Of a stretch of DNA of 12,308 nt, positions 1-6,556 are shown piece by piece (the stretch's first letter is position 1; the number at the start of each line of letters is the position of its first letter). The notes below the pieces were generated by a model that did no database searches, had not been told where the DNA came from, and was given only the letters and a program-made list of their open reading frames with translations. Source of the stretch: Methanoregula sp. UBA276 (GTDB lineage Archaea > Halobacteriota > Methanomicrobia > Methanomicrobiales > Methanospirillaceae). Made by a program: the position numbers and the translations under genes. Location of the stretch: assembly GCA_002508495.1 (NCBI GenBank), contig DANA01000092.1, positions 1-12,308 on the forward strand, in the 5' to 3' direction.

Positions 1-1074
1 GGTTCTGATATCCCGGGATTCGACCGTTCTGTTGTTGACGGGTACGCGGTCAGGTCAGCAGATACTTCCGGCGCCGGTGAGTCCGTTCCTGCCATTCTCA
101 CCTGTGTGGGAAGGATCGCCATGGGGCTGCAGGATACCGGGGTCCGGATCGGCCCGGGGACCTGTGCCTACATCCCGACCGGGGGGATCTTACCTGAAGG
201 CGCTGATGCGGTCGTCATGGTGGAGTTCTCTGAAGAGGTGGGCGAGACCGTGCTTGTGAAAAAGGCGGCAGCACACGGCGAGAATGTCCTTTTTCATGAC
301 GAGGATTTCAAATTAGGGGAGATGGTATTTTCCGCCGGCCACCGGATCTCCCCTCAGGACACCGGCGTCCTTGCGGCATGCGGGTATTCAGATGTCCCGG
401 TTGCCCAAAAGCCGGTTGTCGGGATAATCTCGACCGGTAACGAACTGGTGCCACCCGGTGCGCCGATCGGGCCGGGGCAGGTACGGGACGCCAATGCGCC
501 CATGCTTGCCGCGTACCTGCGGGAATACGGCTGCATACCCCGGATGTACGGGATAGTCCGCGATGAAAAGGCTGCATTCGAGAAGGTGCTCACAGCAGCG
601 GTTCCCGAATGCGACGTGGTCCTTCTCTCGGGGGGGAGTTCCAAGGATGACCGGGACATGACCGCGGGGACGATTGCGGCACTTGGAGAAGTCCTCGTGC
701 ACGGGATCGCCATCGCGCCCGGGAAACCAACCATTGTCGGGCGCGTAAAGGGAAAACCGGTCTTTGGCCTTCCGGGCCATCCGGCATCCGCGTTTGTCGT
801 CCTCATCGCAATCGTCCGGCCCCTTCTTGACCGGATGCTGGGTGTCAGCACCCCGTTCCAGCGGACACAACCGGCAACCCTTGCGGTGAATATCCCTTCC
901 CAGCGGGGGCGCGAGGAATATGTCCGGGTACGGCTGGAGGACGGTGTTGCAACCCCGCTCTTTGGCAAGTCCGGGCTCCTCAACACCCTTGTACGGAGCA
1001 GCGGGCTGGTCCGGATCCCGGCAGGTGCCGAAGGGCTCGAACAGGGAAGCAGGGTCGAAGTAATCCTGTGGTAA
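1..1074 (+). CDS. moeA: Molybdopterin molybdenumtransferase MoeA, 5' end missing
   Basis: MoeA inserts molybdate (or tungstate) into adenylylated molybdopterin, the last step of molybdenum cofactor synthesis, in the cytoplasm. The frame is open from base 1 and 357 residues are visible; MoeA proteins are about 400 residues, so some 50 N-terminal residues lie outside the window. Visible residues 3-17 carry the signature DIPGFDRSVVDGYAV. Further family marks are GADAVVMVE, IISTGNEL, GQVRDAN, the SGGSSKDDRDMT segment near residue 210 (the GG-x-S-x(3)-D active-site region of the MoCF domain), and GKPVFGLPGHPAS. The C-terminal beta domain, about residues 285-357, is complete. An internal GTG at 106 opens a shorter frame, but the upstream codons are clearly MoeA, so it is not the start. 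The gene converges with the sulfite reductase-like gene. Methanogens need the cofactor for formylmethanofuran and formate dehydrogenases. Confidence 0.93.
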   Translation, partial: GSDIPGFDRSVVDGYAVRSADTSGAGESVPAILTCVGRIAMGLQDTGVRIGPGTCAYIPTGGILPEGADAVVMVEFSEEVGETVLVKKAAAHGENVLFHDEDFKLGEMVFSAGHRISPQDTGVLAACGYSDVPVAQKPVVGIISTGNELVPPGAPIGPGQVRDANAPMLAAYLREYGCIPRMYGIVRDEKAAFEKVLTAAVPECDVVLLSGGSSKDDRDMTAGTIAALGEVLVHGIAIAPGKPTIVGRVKGKPVFGLPGHPASAFVVLIAIVRPLLDRMLGVSTPFQRTQPATLAVNIPSQRGREEYVRVRLEDGVATPLFGKSGLLNTLVRSSGLVRIPAGAEGLEQGSRVEVILW

Positions 1075-1095
1075 AAGAATAAATTCCGGCTATCA

Positions 1096-1111
1096 CTCCT
1101 GACAAAAGGAG
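1096..1111. terminator. Small stem-loop between convergent genes
   Basis: The 46-bp gap between two convergent stop codons contains CTCCT and AGGAG separated by six bases, a weak 5-bp stem. The leftward transcript also passes through a T-rich stretch here. It may help end one or both transcripts, but no long T-run is present, so the call is weak. Confidence 0.25.
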
Positions 1112-1120
1112 AAGGAATGC

Positions 1121-2029
1121 CTAGACATCCATCCCCGCTTTGCTCCCCTCATCCACAACCGGTTTTGCTGCCGGCACCTTCTGCAGGATCTCCTGACGGA
1201 ACTTGTCGAAATGGATGTCATCCAGTTGTTCTGATAACAGGCGTCCGCTCCAGGCCCTCCGGTATACCCAGTCCACGATCTTCTCGATAACGAAGATGAC
1301 CTGTTCTTCTGTCTCGACCGTCAGGAGACTGCGCCCGATCTTGGGGTGCCGGCCCCGCCTGCCTCCTACCGTGATGAGGTAATGGCGGTGCTCCGGTTTG
1401 ACAAGGTCATAGTGGCAGGACTGGATGCAGACCCCGCACTGCACGCATTTGCTCTCGTCAAGAACAGAAAGACCATTCCTGATCTTGATCGCGTTCTCCT
1501 TGCAATAGTAGACACAGTTCCCGCACCCCGTGCAGAGCCGCTCGCTGGTCCGGACCGGCTTCACCCTGCCGATGACCCCGATCTCGTTGAGCATCGGGCT
1601 GGTGCAGGCATTCGGGCAGCCGGAAATTGCAATCCGCATCTTGACCGGCATCACTTTTCCAAAGAGTTTCGCATCGATTGCTTTTGCAAGAGCAATGGAG
1701 TCGATGTTGGCAAACTTGCACCGGCTTGTTCCCGGACAGGCGATGATATTGACGATCTCGTCTTTTTCTGATCCCACCGGTGTCCCGTTCTTCTCAAGTG
1801 CCCTGCCGATTTTTTTTAAGTCAGCCCCTTTCACATGCGGGATCTCGAGGGTCTGGCGGGTAGTGCTGTGAACCTCCCCGTTGCCGTACTTCTTTGCAAG
1901 GGTGGCGATGCCCCGCAACTGGTCGACCGTGAAAATACCCGCCGGTGCCCGGAGCCGGACGGTACAGAAATCAGGGTCCCTCTCCGTGATGACCCCGCCT
2001 TTCATATGGATGCCCATTTCGGTTCGCAT
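1121..2029 (-). CDS. Dissimilatory sulfite reductase-like protein (siroheme, two 4Fe-4S ferredoxin clusters)
   Basis: 302 residues. It combines a nitrite/sulfite reductase siroheme domain with an inserted ferredoxin domain. Siroheme-[4Fe-4S] ligands are visible as C98-x5-C104 and C138-x3-C142, and the siroheme-contacting TTRQT lies at 56-60. Two ferredoxin motifs follow: C166/C169/C172/C176 and C195/C198/C201/C205. The length and order match the small Dsr-like proteins (Dsr-LP) of methanogens, which lack a coenzyme F420 domain; the real substrate of most is unsettled, with sulfite or nitrite reduction or another siroheme reaction possible. It is soluble, with no signal peptide or membrane segment. 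The start at 2029 was chosen because a TATA-like box lies about 33 bases upstream; in-frame ATGs at 2017 (residue 5) and 2005 (residue 9) are alternatives, because no clear ribosome-binding site separates them. No siroheme synthesis gene or sulfur-pathway partner is nearby. Confidence 0.88.
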   Translation of the reverse strand: MRTEMGIHMKGGVITERDPDFCTVRLRAPAGIFTVDQLRGIATLAKKYGNGEVHSTTRQTLEIPHVKGADLKKIGRALEKNGTPVGSEKDEIVNIIACPGTSRCKFANIDSIALAKAIDAKLFGKVMPVKMRIAISGCPNACTSPMLNEIGVIGRVKPVRTSERLCTGCGNCVYYCKENAIKIRNGLSVLDESKCVQCGVCIQSCHYDLVKPEHRHYLITVGGRRGRHPKIGRSLLTVETEEQVIFVIEKIVDWVYRRAWSGRLLSEQLDDIHFDKFRQEILQKVPAAKPVVDEGSKAGMDV

Positions 2030-2054
2030 TGTACCAGTTTACTAGATGGATGAG

Positions 2055-2069
2055 GGTAATTAATACTGT
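2055..2069 (-). promoter_or_regulatory. Probable TATA-type promoter of the sulfite reductase-like gene
   Basis: On the minus strand the 78-bp gap holds AGTATTAATTA, preceded by an A-rich stretch. Its centre is about 33 bases before the ATG at 2029, which predicts a leader of only a few bases, a usual archaeal arrangement. This suggests the gene can be transcribed apart from the two upstream paralogs. Called from spacing and composition only. Confidence 0.4.
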
Positions 2070-2107
2070 TTTTCCTGCACGGGTACTTCGGAACCGGGCC
2101 ACGCAGG

Positions 2108-3919
2108 TTACACGTACCCGGCATGCGGAGACGCGGTTGTCGTTGTTGTGGTAGTAACCGGCGGTAACCCGGGTGGACTTCCGGTTTTTGGGTCGATGAG
2201 AAGGTCAACAGATCCCATTGGCGCGGTAGTGGAACGGGAGATGACAAGGGCACCATTGTTGAAAATTTCAACCAGCAGTTCAGCATCCGAATAGTCATGT
2301 TTCTGGACAGAAACCTGAACAAGCCCTTCCGGCCGATAGGTGCTGATGAACTTTTCTCCGGGACCATTGAACTGGCGGAGGTACCCGGGATTTCCAGCCT
2401 GCCCGGAATACGCGGCAGGCGACGCTACCCGCACCCAGACGCCCGTCTGGGGTACCGTGCTCTGAACCAGCGCAGGGGGAACCGGGGTAACTTCCGGCGT
2501 GGGGGAAGGTGCCGGAGTCTCGATGGAGGTTGGTCGTGGGGGTGCAGTCTCCATTGGAACCGGCGTTGGTGTGATCGTGGTAACCGGGGTTGGCGTGTCG
2601 ATGGTTCTCGCTGGGGGCTCTGGCAGCTGGAGTGCGGGCAGCACGAGGACTGCTGCGATTCCCAGCAGGAGCAGGACAATAATGGCCACGGTGAGAACCG
2701 GGTCCCGCCCGGCCCACGTCGTCTTGGGCGACCGGCCCGCTGGTTTATCTCCACGGTGTCCGATATTTTTTTCGGTGGTGGGACGTTCGGTTGCGGCTGA
2801 CTCTTCATTATTGCCTGCCAGGGCCGCAGGTGTAGGGGGTTCCTGCGCCGGTTCAGGCAGAGCAGCGGTCTCTTCAATGGCGGTTCTTACGTCATCTATG
2901 GGCATTCCGGGAAAAACCTCCGGAGTGGGCTCGTCGGAGATCTCCTCGCTGGCTGTTGACCTGTCCGGAGTCGTTCCCTGAGGTGTGGTATCTGATGGTG
3001 CGGGGGGTTTTTTTGCGACAATGGCTGTTCGCCGGGACTCTGCCGGGTTTTCCGGCAGTGACGAGGTGCGCCGGATCGGGCGTTCCTGCGGCTCATCCGT
3101 TTCTTCAGGTGTTCCAATCCCCTTTTCCCCGTTGCGGGACAGTGGTTTTTGGGTCAGGGATTGTACGGCTCGCAGGATTGCAACGGTAAGGGATCCTCCT
3201 CTCCCATCATCGTCCCTGTCTTGGGGTGCATGACTGCACGGGGGTTTTTCTTCACTGGCCTGCCCCGCAGGTTCCGATGCAGCACCATCCGGTTGCCCGG
3301 TCTCCTCGTCATCGTTTTTCGCTAAACCGAGCACCGGCCAGACCGGCCCGGGAACTCCTGCAGTTTCAACCGGTTCCAGCCCGGTTGCAGGCACTTCCGG
3401 TTGCACCAGGTGCTCTGTTTCGTCAAGGGTCACCGCTGCATCTGGCGATGGTTCCGGTTGGGGGAAGTTCTCGATTTTGGGCCGGATAATCTCTGGGCCG
3501 TCTTTCCGCTTGAGAACCGGGTGGTCCGCCCTTGCAGAAGGCAGTGGCTCCTCCCCCTCCCCCTCTACGGCCCGGCCTGAGAGGGAGTGCTCAATGATCT
3601 TTTTGACCCAGAGGTCCCGGTCATGCTTCCGGTTCTCAAGGGGCCCCTGCAGGAAGTGAAGAATACAGGTTGTTGTCTCTTTGCCGTCTGGCCGCTCGCA
3701 GGTGATACTGATGACCGGCTCTCCCGTTGCAGCGTTTCCACTCCGGACCGATAAGACCGTTGCAAGAGCGATTGTCCATGGTTCGTGCAGGCCATGTTCG
3801 CTGTCAAGCAGGATCAGTTGCCGGTTGGTGAGCATGGCAGTGTAGACCGTCTGGTCCAGACCCACCCTGTCCGTTGTCAGGACAATCGATTCCCCGCTCT
3901 CAAGATAAGGGCTGCTCAT
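2108..3919 (-). CDS. Large bitopic membrane protein: PH-like head, disordered middle, one TM helix, Thr/Pro stalk, exported beta domain
   Basis: 603 residues, function unknown. Residues 1-110 form a PH/GRAM-like domain with the LTNRQLILLD strand pattern, ending in DLWVKKI. About 290 residues of low-complexity acidic, Pro- and Glu-rich sequence follow, likely disordered. One membrane helix (LTVAIIVLLLLGIAAVLVLP) lies near 408-428, then a Pro/Thr stalk, and an exported beta domain near 489-579 starting VPQTGVWVRV. The tail ends in a threonine run. The head should be cytoplasmic and the C-terminal domain outside. It is a paralog of the next gene upstream: both ends align and only the linker differs. 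The ATG at 3919 was chosen because MSSPYL matches MGSPYL of the paralog and AGGT sits at a good distance; the frame opens 14 codons earlier with a TTG. A role in sensing or anchoring between membrane and surface is inference. Confidence 0.82.
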   Translation of the reverse strand: MSSPYLESGESIVLTTDRVGLDQTVYTAMLTNRQLILLDSEHGLHEPWTIALATVLSVRSGNAATGEPVISITCERPDGKETTTCILHFLQGPLENRKHDRDLWVKKIIEHSLSGRAVEGEGEEPLPSARADHPVLKRKDGPEIIRPKIENFPQPEPSPDAAVTLDETEHLVQPEVPATGLEPVETAGVPGPVWPVLGLAKNDDEETGQPDGAASEPAGQASEEKPPCSHAPQDRDDDGRGGSLTVAILRAVQSLTQKPLSRNGEKGIGTPEETDEPQERPIRRTSSLPENPAESRRTAIVAKKPPAPSDTTPQGTTPDRSTASEEISDEPTPEVFPGMPIDDVRTAIEETAALPEPAQEPPTPAALAGNNEESAATERPTTEKNIGHRGDKPAGRSPKTTWAGRDPVLTVAIIVLLLLGIAAVLVLPALQLPEPPARTIDTPTPVTTITPTPVPMETAPPRPTSIETPAPSPTPEVTPVPPALVQSTVPQTGVWVRVASPAAYSGQAGNPGYLRQFNGPGEKFISTYRPEGLVQVSVQKHDYSDAELLVEIFNNGALVISRSTTAPMGSVDLLIDPKTGSPPGLPPVTTTTTTTASPHAGYV

Positions 3920-3960
3920 GGTACCAACCTGCCGTTCTGTAGATCCTGAGCTGTATTCCA

Positions 3961-3977
3961 AGATATGCTTTTTAGGT
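3961..3977 (-). promoter_or_regulatory. Possible promoter between the paralogs
   Basis: Minus-strand sequence CCTAAAAAGCATATC lies in the 96-bp gap between the paralogs and would place transcription start about 20-25 bases before the ATG at 3919, leaving room for the AGGT ribosome-binding site. The box is not a strong match, so the two paralogs may equally be cotranscribed. Confidence 0.25.
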
Positions 3978-4015
3978 GAAACCGGTTTGGCAAGGGAGAG
4001 AAAAGGGGTGGTGCC

Positions 4016-5035
4016 TCAGGGGTTACCTACTTCTGCGCTGATCTCCAAAGTCCCGCCGGGTTTTGTTATCGTCTGGGCCTTCACCATCGTACCCTCATCA
4101 TAGATCTCAACTGTCAGGGGGTTCCCTGAGTTATCCGGCTTGGTGATGGAAGCAAAGACAATCTCATCCCTGGCTGGCAACTGGTAGAACTGGTCCCCGC
4201 TGCCCTCGATATCACGGAACCTTCCCGGGGGGCCGGCAGTTCCCGTGAACCTGCCATCATAGACCACATGTACCCAGATGCCGGTCTGCGGAACCGCCGG
4301 CTGGACCGGCTCAGAAGAAACAGCCGTCACTTCCGGCGTGGGAACGGGAGTCTGGGTTTCGGTGGGGGTTGGGCTGGGAACTGGTGTCGCAGTCACGGTC
4401 GGAACCGGTGTTTGCGTGGCCGGGGCGGGAAGCAGGGGAAGGAGGGAAGGGGCAAAGAATACGATGCCGGCAGCGATGATGGCGACAACGATCAGGGTCA
4501 GGGCAACGATCCCGATGGTTCGGGTCCGGGATGCACCTGCGGCCTTACTCCTCCGCTCCGAGAGTGACGGACCTTTTATGCGGGATCTTACAGGAACATT
4601 CTCTTCTGGCTCATGAGATCCCGTCGCTTCCGGAACCTCTCCGGGAACCCACGGGGGCATCAGTTCCATGGCAAGCACGCCGCCCTCTTCCTGTGCCTGC
4701 TGGCTCAACCCGCGAATCTTTGTGGCCCATTCGTCACGTTCCATGGTCCGGTTCGCCCGGTGTTTTTGGGGAAAGATTACCTCCAGCGGCTGGCGTGTGC
4801 CGTCCGGTGTAACGATGGAGAGGGAGAGGGCCGGATCGCTGTCCGCATTGTCGCCCGTCGTGACGGTCTCAATGGCAGTGAACCGGATGTCCTGCGGGAG
4901 GATACGGGGATGGGTTTTATCCACCAGCATGAGGCGCTGGCTGGTGAGGATAGCCTCAGCGGGAATGGTGTTGATGACCAGATCGTGTGCTGAAAGGATG
5001 ATTGTCTCGTTCGTGCTTAAATACGGGCTGCCCAT
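4016..5035 (-). CDS. Bitopic membrane protein: PH-like head, one TM helix, Thr/Pro stalk, exported beta domain (compact paralog)
   Basis: 339 residues, function unknown. Residues 1-110 form the PH-like head (ILTSQRLMLVD, ending DEWATKIRGL). A short basic cytoplasmic linker (SERRSKAAGASRTRT) precedes the membrane helix near 174-197, which by the positive-inside rule puts the N-terminus in the cytoplasm. Residues 205-247 are a Pro/Thr stalk with repeats such as TPVPTPEVT. Residues 248-337 are the exported domain VPQTGIWVHV...LTVEIYDEGTMVK. It has the same plan as the following gene but lacks that gene's long disordered segment. A GTG three codons upstream (5044) keeps the frame open; ATG at 5035 was chosen because MGSPYL aligns with the paralog's start. 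No clear promoter is visible upstream. Similar exported domains are, from general knowledge, common in Methanomicrobiales surface proteins. Confidence 0.82.
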   Translation of the reverse strand: MGSPYLSTNETIILSAHDLVINTIPAEAILTSQRLMLVDKTHPRILPQDIRFTAIETVTTGDNADSDPALSLSIVTPDGTRQPLEVIFPQKHRANRTMERDEWATKIRGLSQQAQEEGGVLAMELMPPWVPGEVPEATGSHEPEENVPVRSRIKGPSLSERRSKAAGASRTRTIGIVALTLIVVAIIAAGIVFFAPSLLPLLPAPATQTPVPTVTATPVPSPTPTETQTPVPTPEVTAVSSEPVQPAVPQTGIWVHVVYDGRFTGTAGPPGRFRDIEGSGDQFYQLPARDEIVFASITKPDNSGNPLTVEIYDEGTMVKAQTITKPGGTLEISAEVGNP

Positions 5036-5264
5036 ACGAACCACTTTTCACTATTCTTCTATTGCGTTCTTAACAGCAATATCCCTTCTGGGTGCACGGT
5101 GGCCGGAAATGCAAGTTCGTACAACGATCCTGCATAGGGCAGGGAGTTGTGTGGGATGACCGCTTGGGGAAAAATACGGAACGTATCATCTTCCTGGGGG
5201 GGACCTGTTTTCAGGACGCAACGGTTTTTTCTCCGGGGCACAGAAGCCTGAGCGAATGGAATGA

Positions 5265-5295
5265 GGGAGTCGGATGGTGTACCAGTCTTTGTTGA
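5265..5295 (+). repeat. Decayed third copy of the 22-bp inverted-repeat sequence
   Basis: GGGAGTCGGATGGTGTAC followed, after CAGTC, by TTTGTTGA. It matches the right inverted repeat and its outer flank (GGGGTCGGGCGGTGTAC then TTTGTTGA at 5721-5745) apart from three substitutions and a five-base insertion. It has the same orientation as the right repeat and is inverted relative to the left one. Confidence 0.45.
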
Positions 5296-5363
5296 ACCCT
5301 GTGAAGTGGTAGAAAGGTCTCCCGATAAATCCAGATTTTTGGTTACAAAAACGCGGGCCAAAC

Positions 5364-5385
5364 ACAAAGTACACCGCCCGACCCC
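5364..5385 (+). repeat. Left arm of a perfect 22-bp inverted repeat
   Basis: Begins ACAAAGTACACCGCC and is exactly the reverse complement of 5721-5742. The two arms enclose 379 bp including structured repeat copy A. The arms could be terminal inverted repeats of a small non-autonomous mobile element or the arms of a long hairpin. No target-site duplication is evident at the outer edges. Confidence 0.75.
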
Positions 5386-5430
5386 CCACATCGCACCCTG
5401 CAAGTTGTGAAAAATAGTGCATTTTTTTTA

Positions 5431-5646
5431 CTCTGAAGAAATCCTCATTCAAAAATTGTTACCTCCGTTGCGCCAGACCTGCCCCCAAGGGGGCTCACGG
5501 CGCATGCGATGCATCCGTATTACCTGTACGGGACACTCCGGAAAAAAATGTTTTCACAAACCAGAAATTGAGGCCGCCGCAAAGGCGCCCGTTTTGGTCG
5601 GCGGCAAGCATCTTAAAGAGGGTGTGGGGGCAGTTTGCCCCCATCA
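5431..5646 (+). repeat. Structured intergenic repeat, copy A
   Basis: Matches copy B at 7842-8060 in the same orientation, roughly three quarters or more identical by eye, with the best blocks GGCGCATGCGATG, TGTACGGGACACTC, TTTCACAAACCAGAAATTG and GGCGGCAAGCATC. Four stems can be drawn: CCCC-CAA-GGGG at 5482-5492; CCGTA/TACGG at 5515-5531; GCCGCCG/CGGCGGC at 5573-5605; and a perfect TGGGGGCA-GTT-TGCCCCCA at 5625-5643. Differences from copy B preserve pairing in the first three stems and the last is unchanged, loop included. Weak similarity may continue to about 5675. A non-coding RNA, a cruciform-forming DNA element or a mobile-element relic are all possible. Confidence 0.8.
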
Positions 5647-5720
5647 TCACTTTACATGAATTCTCCAGAGCACAAATTTTCTCTTGTTACCAGAACGAAA
5701 TTGAACGCTGCTCCGTGGCA

Positions 5721-5742
5721 GGGGTCGGGCGGTGTACTTTGT
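5721..5742 (+). repeat. Right arm of a perfect 22-bp inverted repeat
   Basis: GGGGTCGGGCGGTGTACTTT followed by GT; the exact reverse complement of 5364-5385. Copy B of the structured repeat has no such arms, so the inverted repeat and the structured repeat are separate units or copy B has lost them. Confidence 0.75.
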
Positions 5743-5838
5743 TGATTGCGTAACGGAGAGAGAATGACAAGCGTTCCCGTGTTTTCATTTATAGCGCAGA
5801 GAGGAAGACACTGTTCATCCCCGCATCCGCTCACGGGT

Positions 5839-5861
5839 GAATTGTGCAATTCAAAAAAAAA
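5839..5861 (-). terminator. T-run terminator with palindrome after the UPF0114 gene
   Basis: On the minus strand the UPF0114 stop codon is followed at once by nine T residues (A-run 5853-5861), then by the palindrome GAATTG-CA-CAATTC (5839-5852). A T-run alone is enough to end archaeal transcription; the palindrome lies beyond it and may be incidental or serve as a backup. Confidence 0.6.
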
Positions 5862-5862
5862 G

Positions 5863-6408
5863 TTATACCTTGAGTTTCTGGAGGAAATAGACCCCGATAC
5901 AGACAGCGCAGATCGAGATTGCCATGAAGAGCATATCCGTAGCCCCGGTGAATTTCATCGTGAGTACCCGCTGGAAGAAACTGACGATAAGTACCATGAT
6001 GATGACCTTGATGATCTTGTTCTTCAAGTCGTCCAGGTTGGCGATCTCAAGAAGGGTTGAATAGGATTCCGAGCTCCTTGCGATGTCAATCTTGGAGATG
6101 GCGAGTTCATAGATACCAAAGCTGAAGATGAGCAGTACCATCCCTATCAGGTACAAGTCAACACCTCCAATGATACCGGACAGGAGTCCCGTGTAGTCGA
6201 TCTCGAAGTGCGCAAGCGAGATTGAATGAAGGACTGCCGAAACGATCTCGATCGATCCGGAAATAAAGAGCAGCATGGAGCTGATAGTTCCGAAAATGAC
6301 CGCAAGAAGGACGATGAGGCGGGAGCTCCAGAGCGCCGATTCGAAAATCCGCTCGTATGACGGTTGTTCATCGGCACTTTTTATTTTGTCATGGTCATGG
6401 GATTCCAT
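5863..6408 (-). CDS. UPF0114 (YqhA-like) family integral membrane protein
   Basis: 181 residues with four predicted membrane helices, near 30-52, 75-102, 131-149 and 158-176. The pattern SSRLIVLLAVIFG, GGVDLYLIGMVLLIFSFGIYEL, a charged loop, LKNKIIKVIIMVLIVSFFQRVL is that of the UPF0114/YqhA family (DUF-level, function unknown; ion transport has been suggested for such proteins but is unproven). The start at 6408 gives MESHDHDK and a short charged cytoplasmic tail. It fits a TATA-like box about 29 bases upstream, implying an almost leaderless mRNA; the frame stays open to 6495 (start MHGSFCRINQ), but those residues are not family-like. The gene is visibly richer in A+T than its neighbours and stands alone, divergent from hisD, so recent transfer is possible. 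Confidence 0.82.
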   Translation of the reverse strand: MESHDHDKIKSADEQPSYERIFESALWSSRLIVLLAVIFGTISSMLLFISGSIEIVSAVLHSISLAHFEIDYTGLLSGIIGGVDLYLIGMVLLIFSFGIYELAISKIDIARSSESYSTLLEIANLDDLKNKIIKVIIMVLIVSFFQRVLTMKFTGATDMLFMAISICAVCIGVYFLQKLKV

Positions 6409-6429
6409 TCTGAAATCATGTTGGCGTCT

Positions 6430-6446
6430 TTTGAATAAATACCGGT
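6430..6446 (-). promoter_or_regulatory. Probable promoter of the UPF0114 gene
   Basis: Minus-strand CCGGTATTTATTCAAAAG is the clearest TATA-like box in the 148-bp divergent gap. Its centre is about 29 bases before the ATG at 6408, so the transcript would be leaderless or nearly so, which supports the chosen start. Confidence 0.45.
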
Positions 6447-6514
6447 GCATGTCAGTTGGCTGCTCCTGATTAATCCTGCAAAACGAACCGTGCACCGTCA
6501 GAAAAATCCTGCCA

Positions 6515-6532
6515 GACGAAACCTTAACAACC
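6515..6532 (+). promoter_or_regulatory. Possible promoter of hisD
   Basis: AGACGAAACCTTAACAAC has a purine-rich BRE-like part followed by an imperfect TATA-like CTTAACAA. It lies about 30 bases before the hisD ATG, which has no clear ribosome-binding site, so a leaderless transcript is plausible. Weak match to the consensus. Confidence 0.3.
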
Positions 6533-6556
6533 TTTCCTCACGAAGATATTGCCACT

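Larger units (their letters stand above)
5036..5862. other. Gene-free stretch with repeats
   Basis: About 830 bp with no convincing gene. It holds the structured repeat copy A, the pair of 22-bp inverted repeats around it, a decayed third copy of that 22-bp sequence, and a small palindrome ATACG-GAA-CGTAT at 5174-5186. Open frames here (for example 114 codons leftward from 5403, or 80 codons rightward from 5417) have no recognisable domain, no good ribosome-binding site, and run through the repeats in different frames. From 5743 to 5838 nothing further is visible. Confidence 0.6.

Noticed and set aside
354..986. Long leftward frame opposite moeA
   Set aside because: It lies wholly inside a well-supported moeA reading frame; long antisense frames are expected in GC-rich codon use.
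5174..5186. Palindrome ATACG-GAA-CGTAT followed on the minus strand by five T residues, resembling a terminator
   Set aside because: No minus-strand gene ends here: the nearest, UPF0114, already has its own T-run at its stop codon. A chance hairpin cannot be excluded.
5059..5403. Leftward frame of 114 codons upstream of the compact paralog
   Set aside because: No recognisable domain, no good ribosome-binding site, and its N-terminal codons run through the left 22-bp inverted-repeat arm; it is best read as non-coding.
5364..5742. CRISPR array reading of the repeated short motifs
   Set aside because: Repeats are inverted rather than regularly spaced direct copies, there are no uniform spacers, and no cas gene is present.
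6442..6501. Imperfect repeated CGGTGCATGTCAG / CCGTGCACCGTCAG in the UPF0114-hisD divergent gap as a possible operator pair
   Set aside because: Only two short, mismatched copies, with no palindromic arrangement around the promoters; not enough to claim a regulator site.
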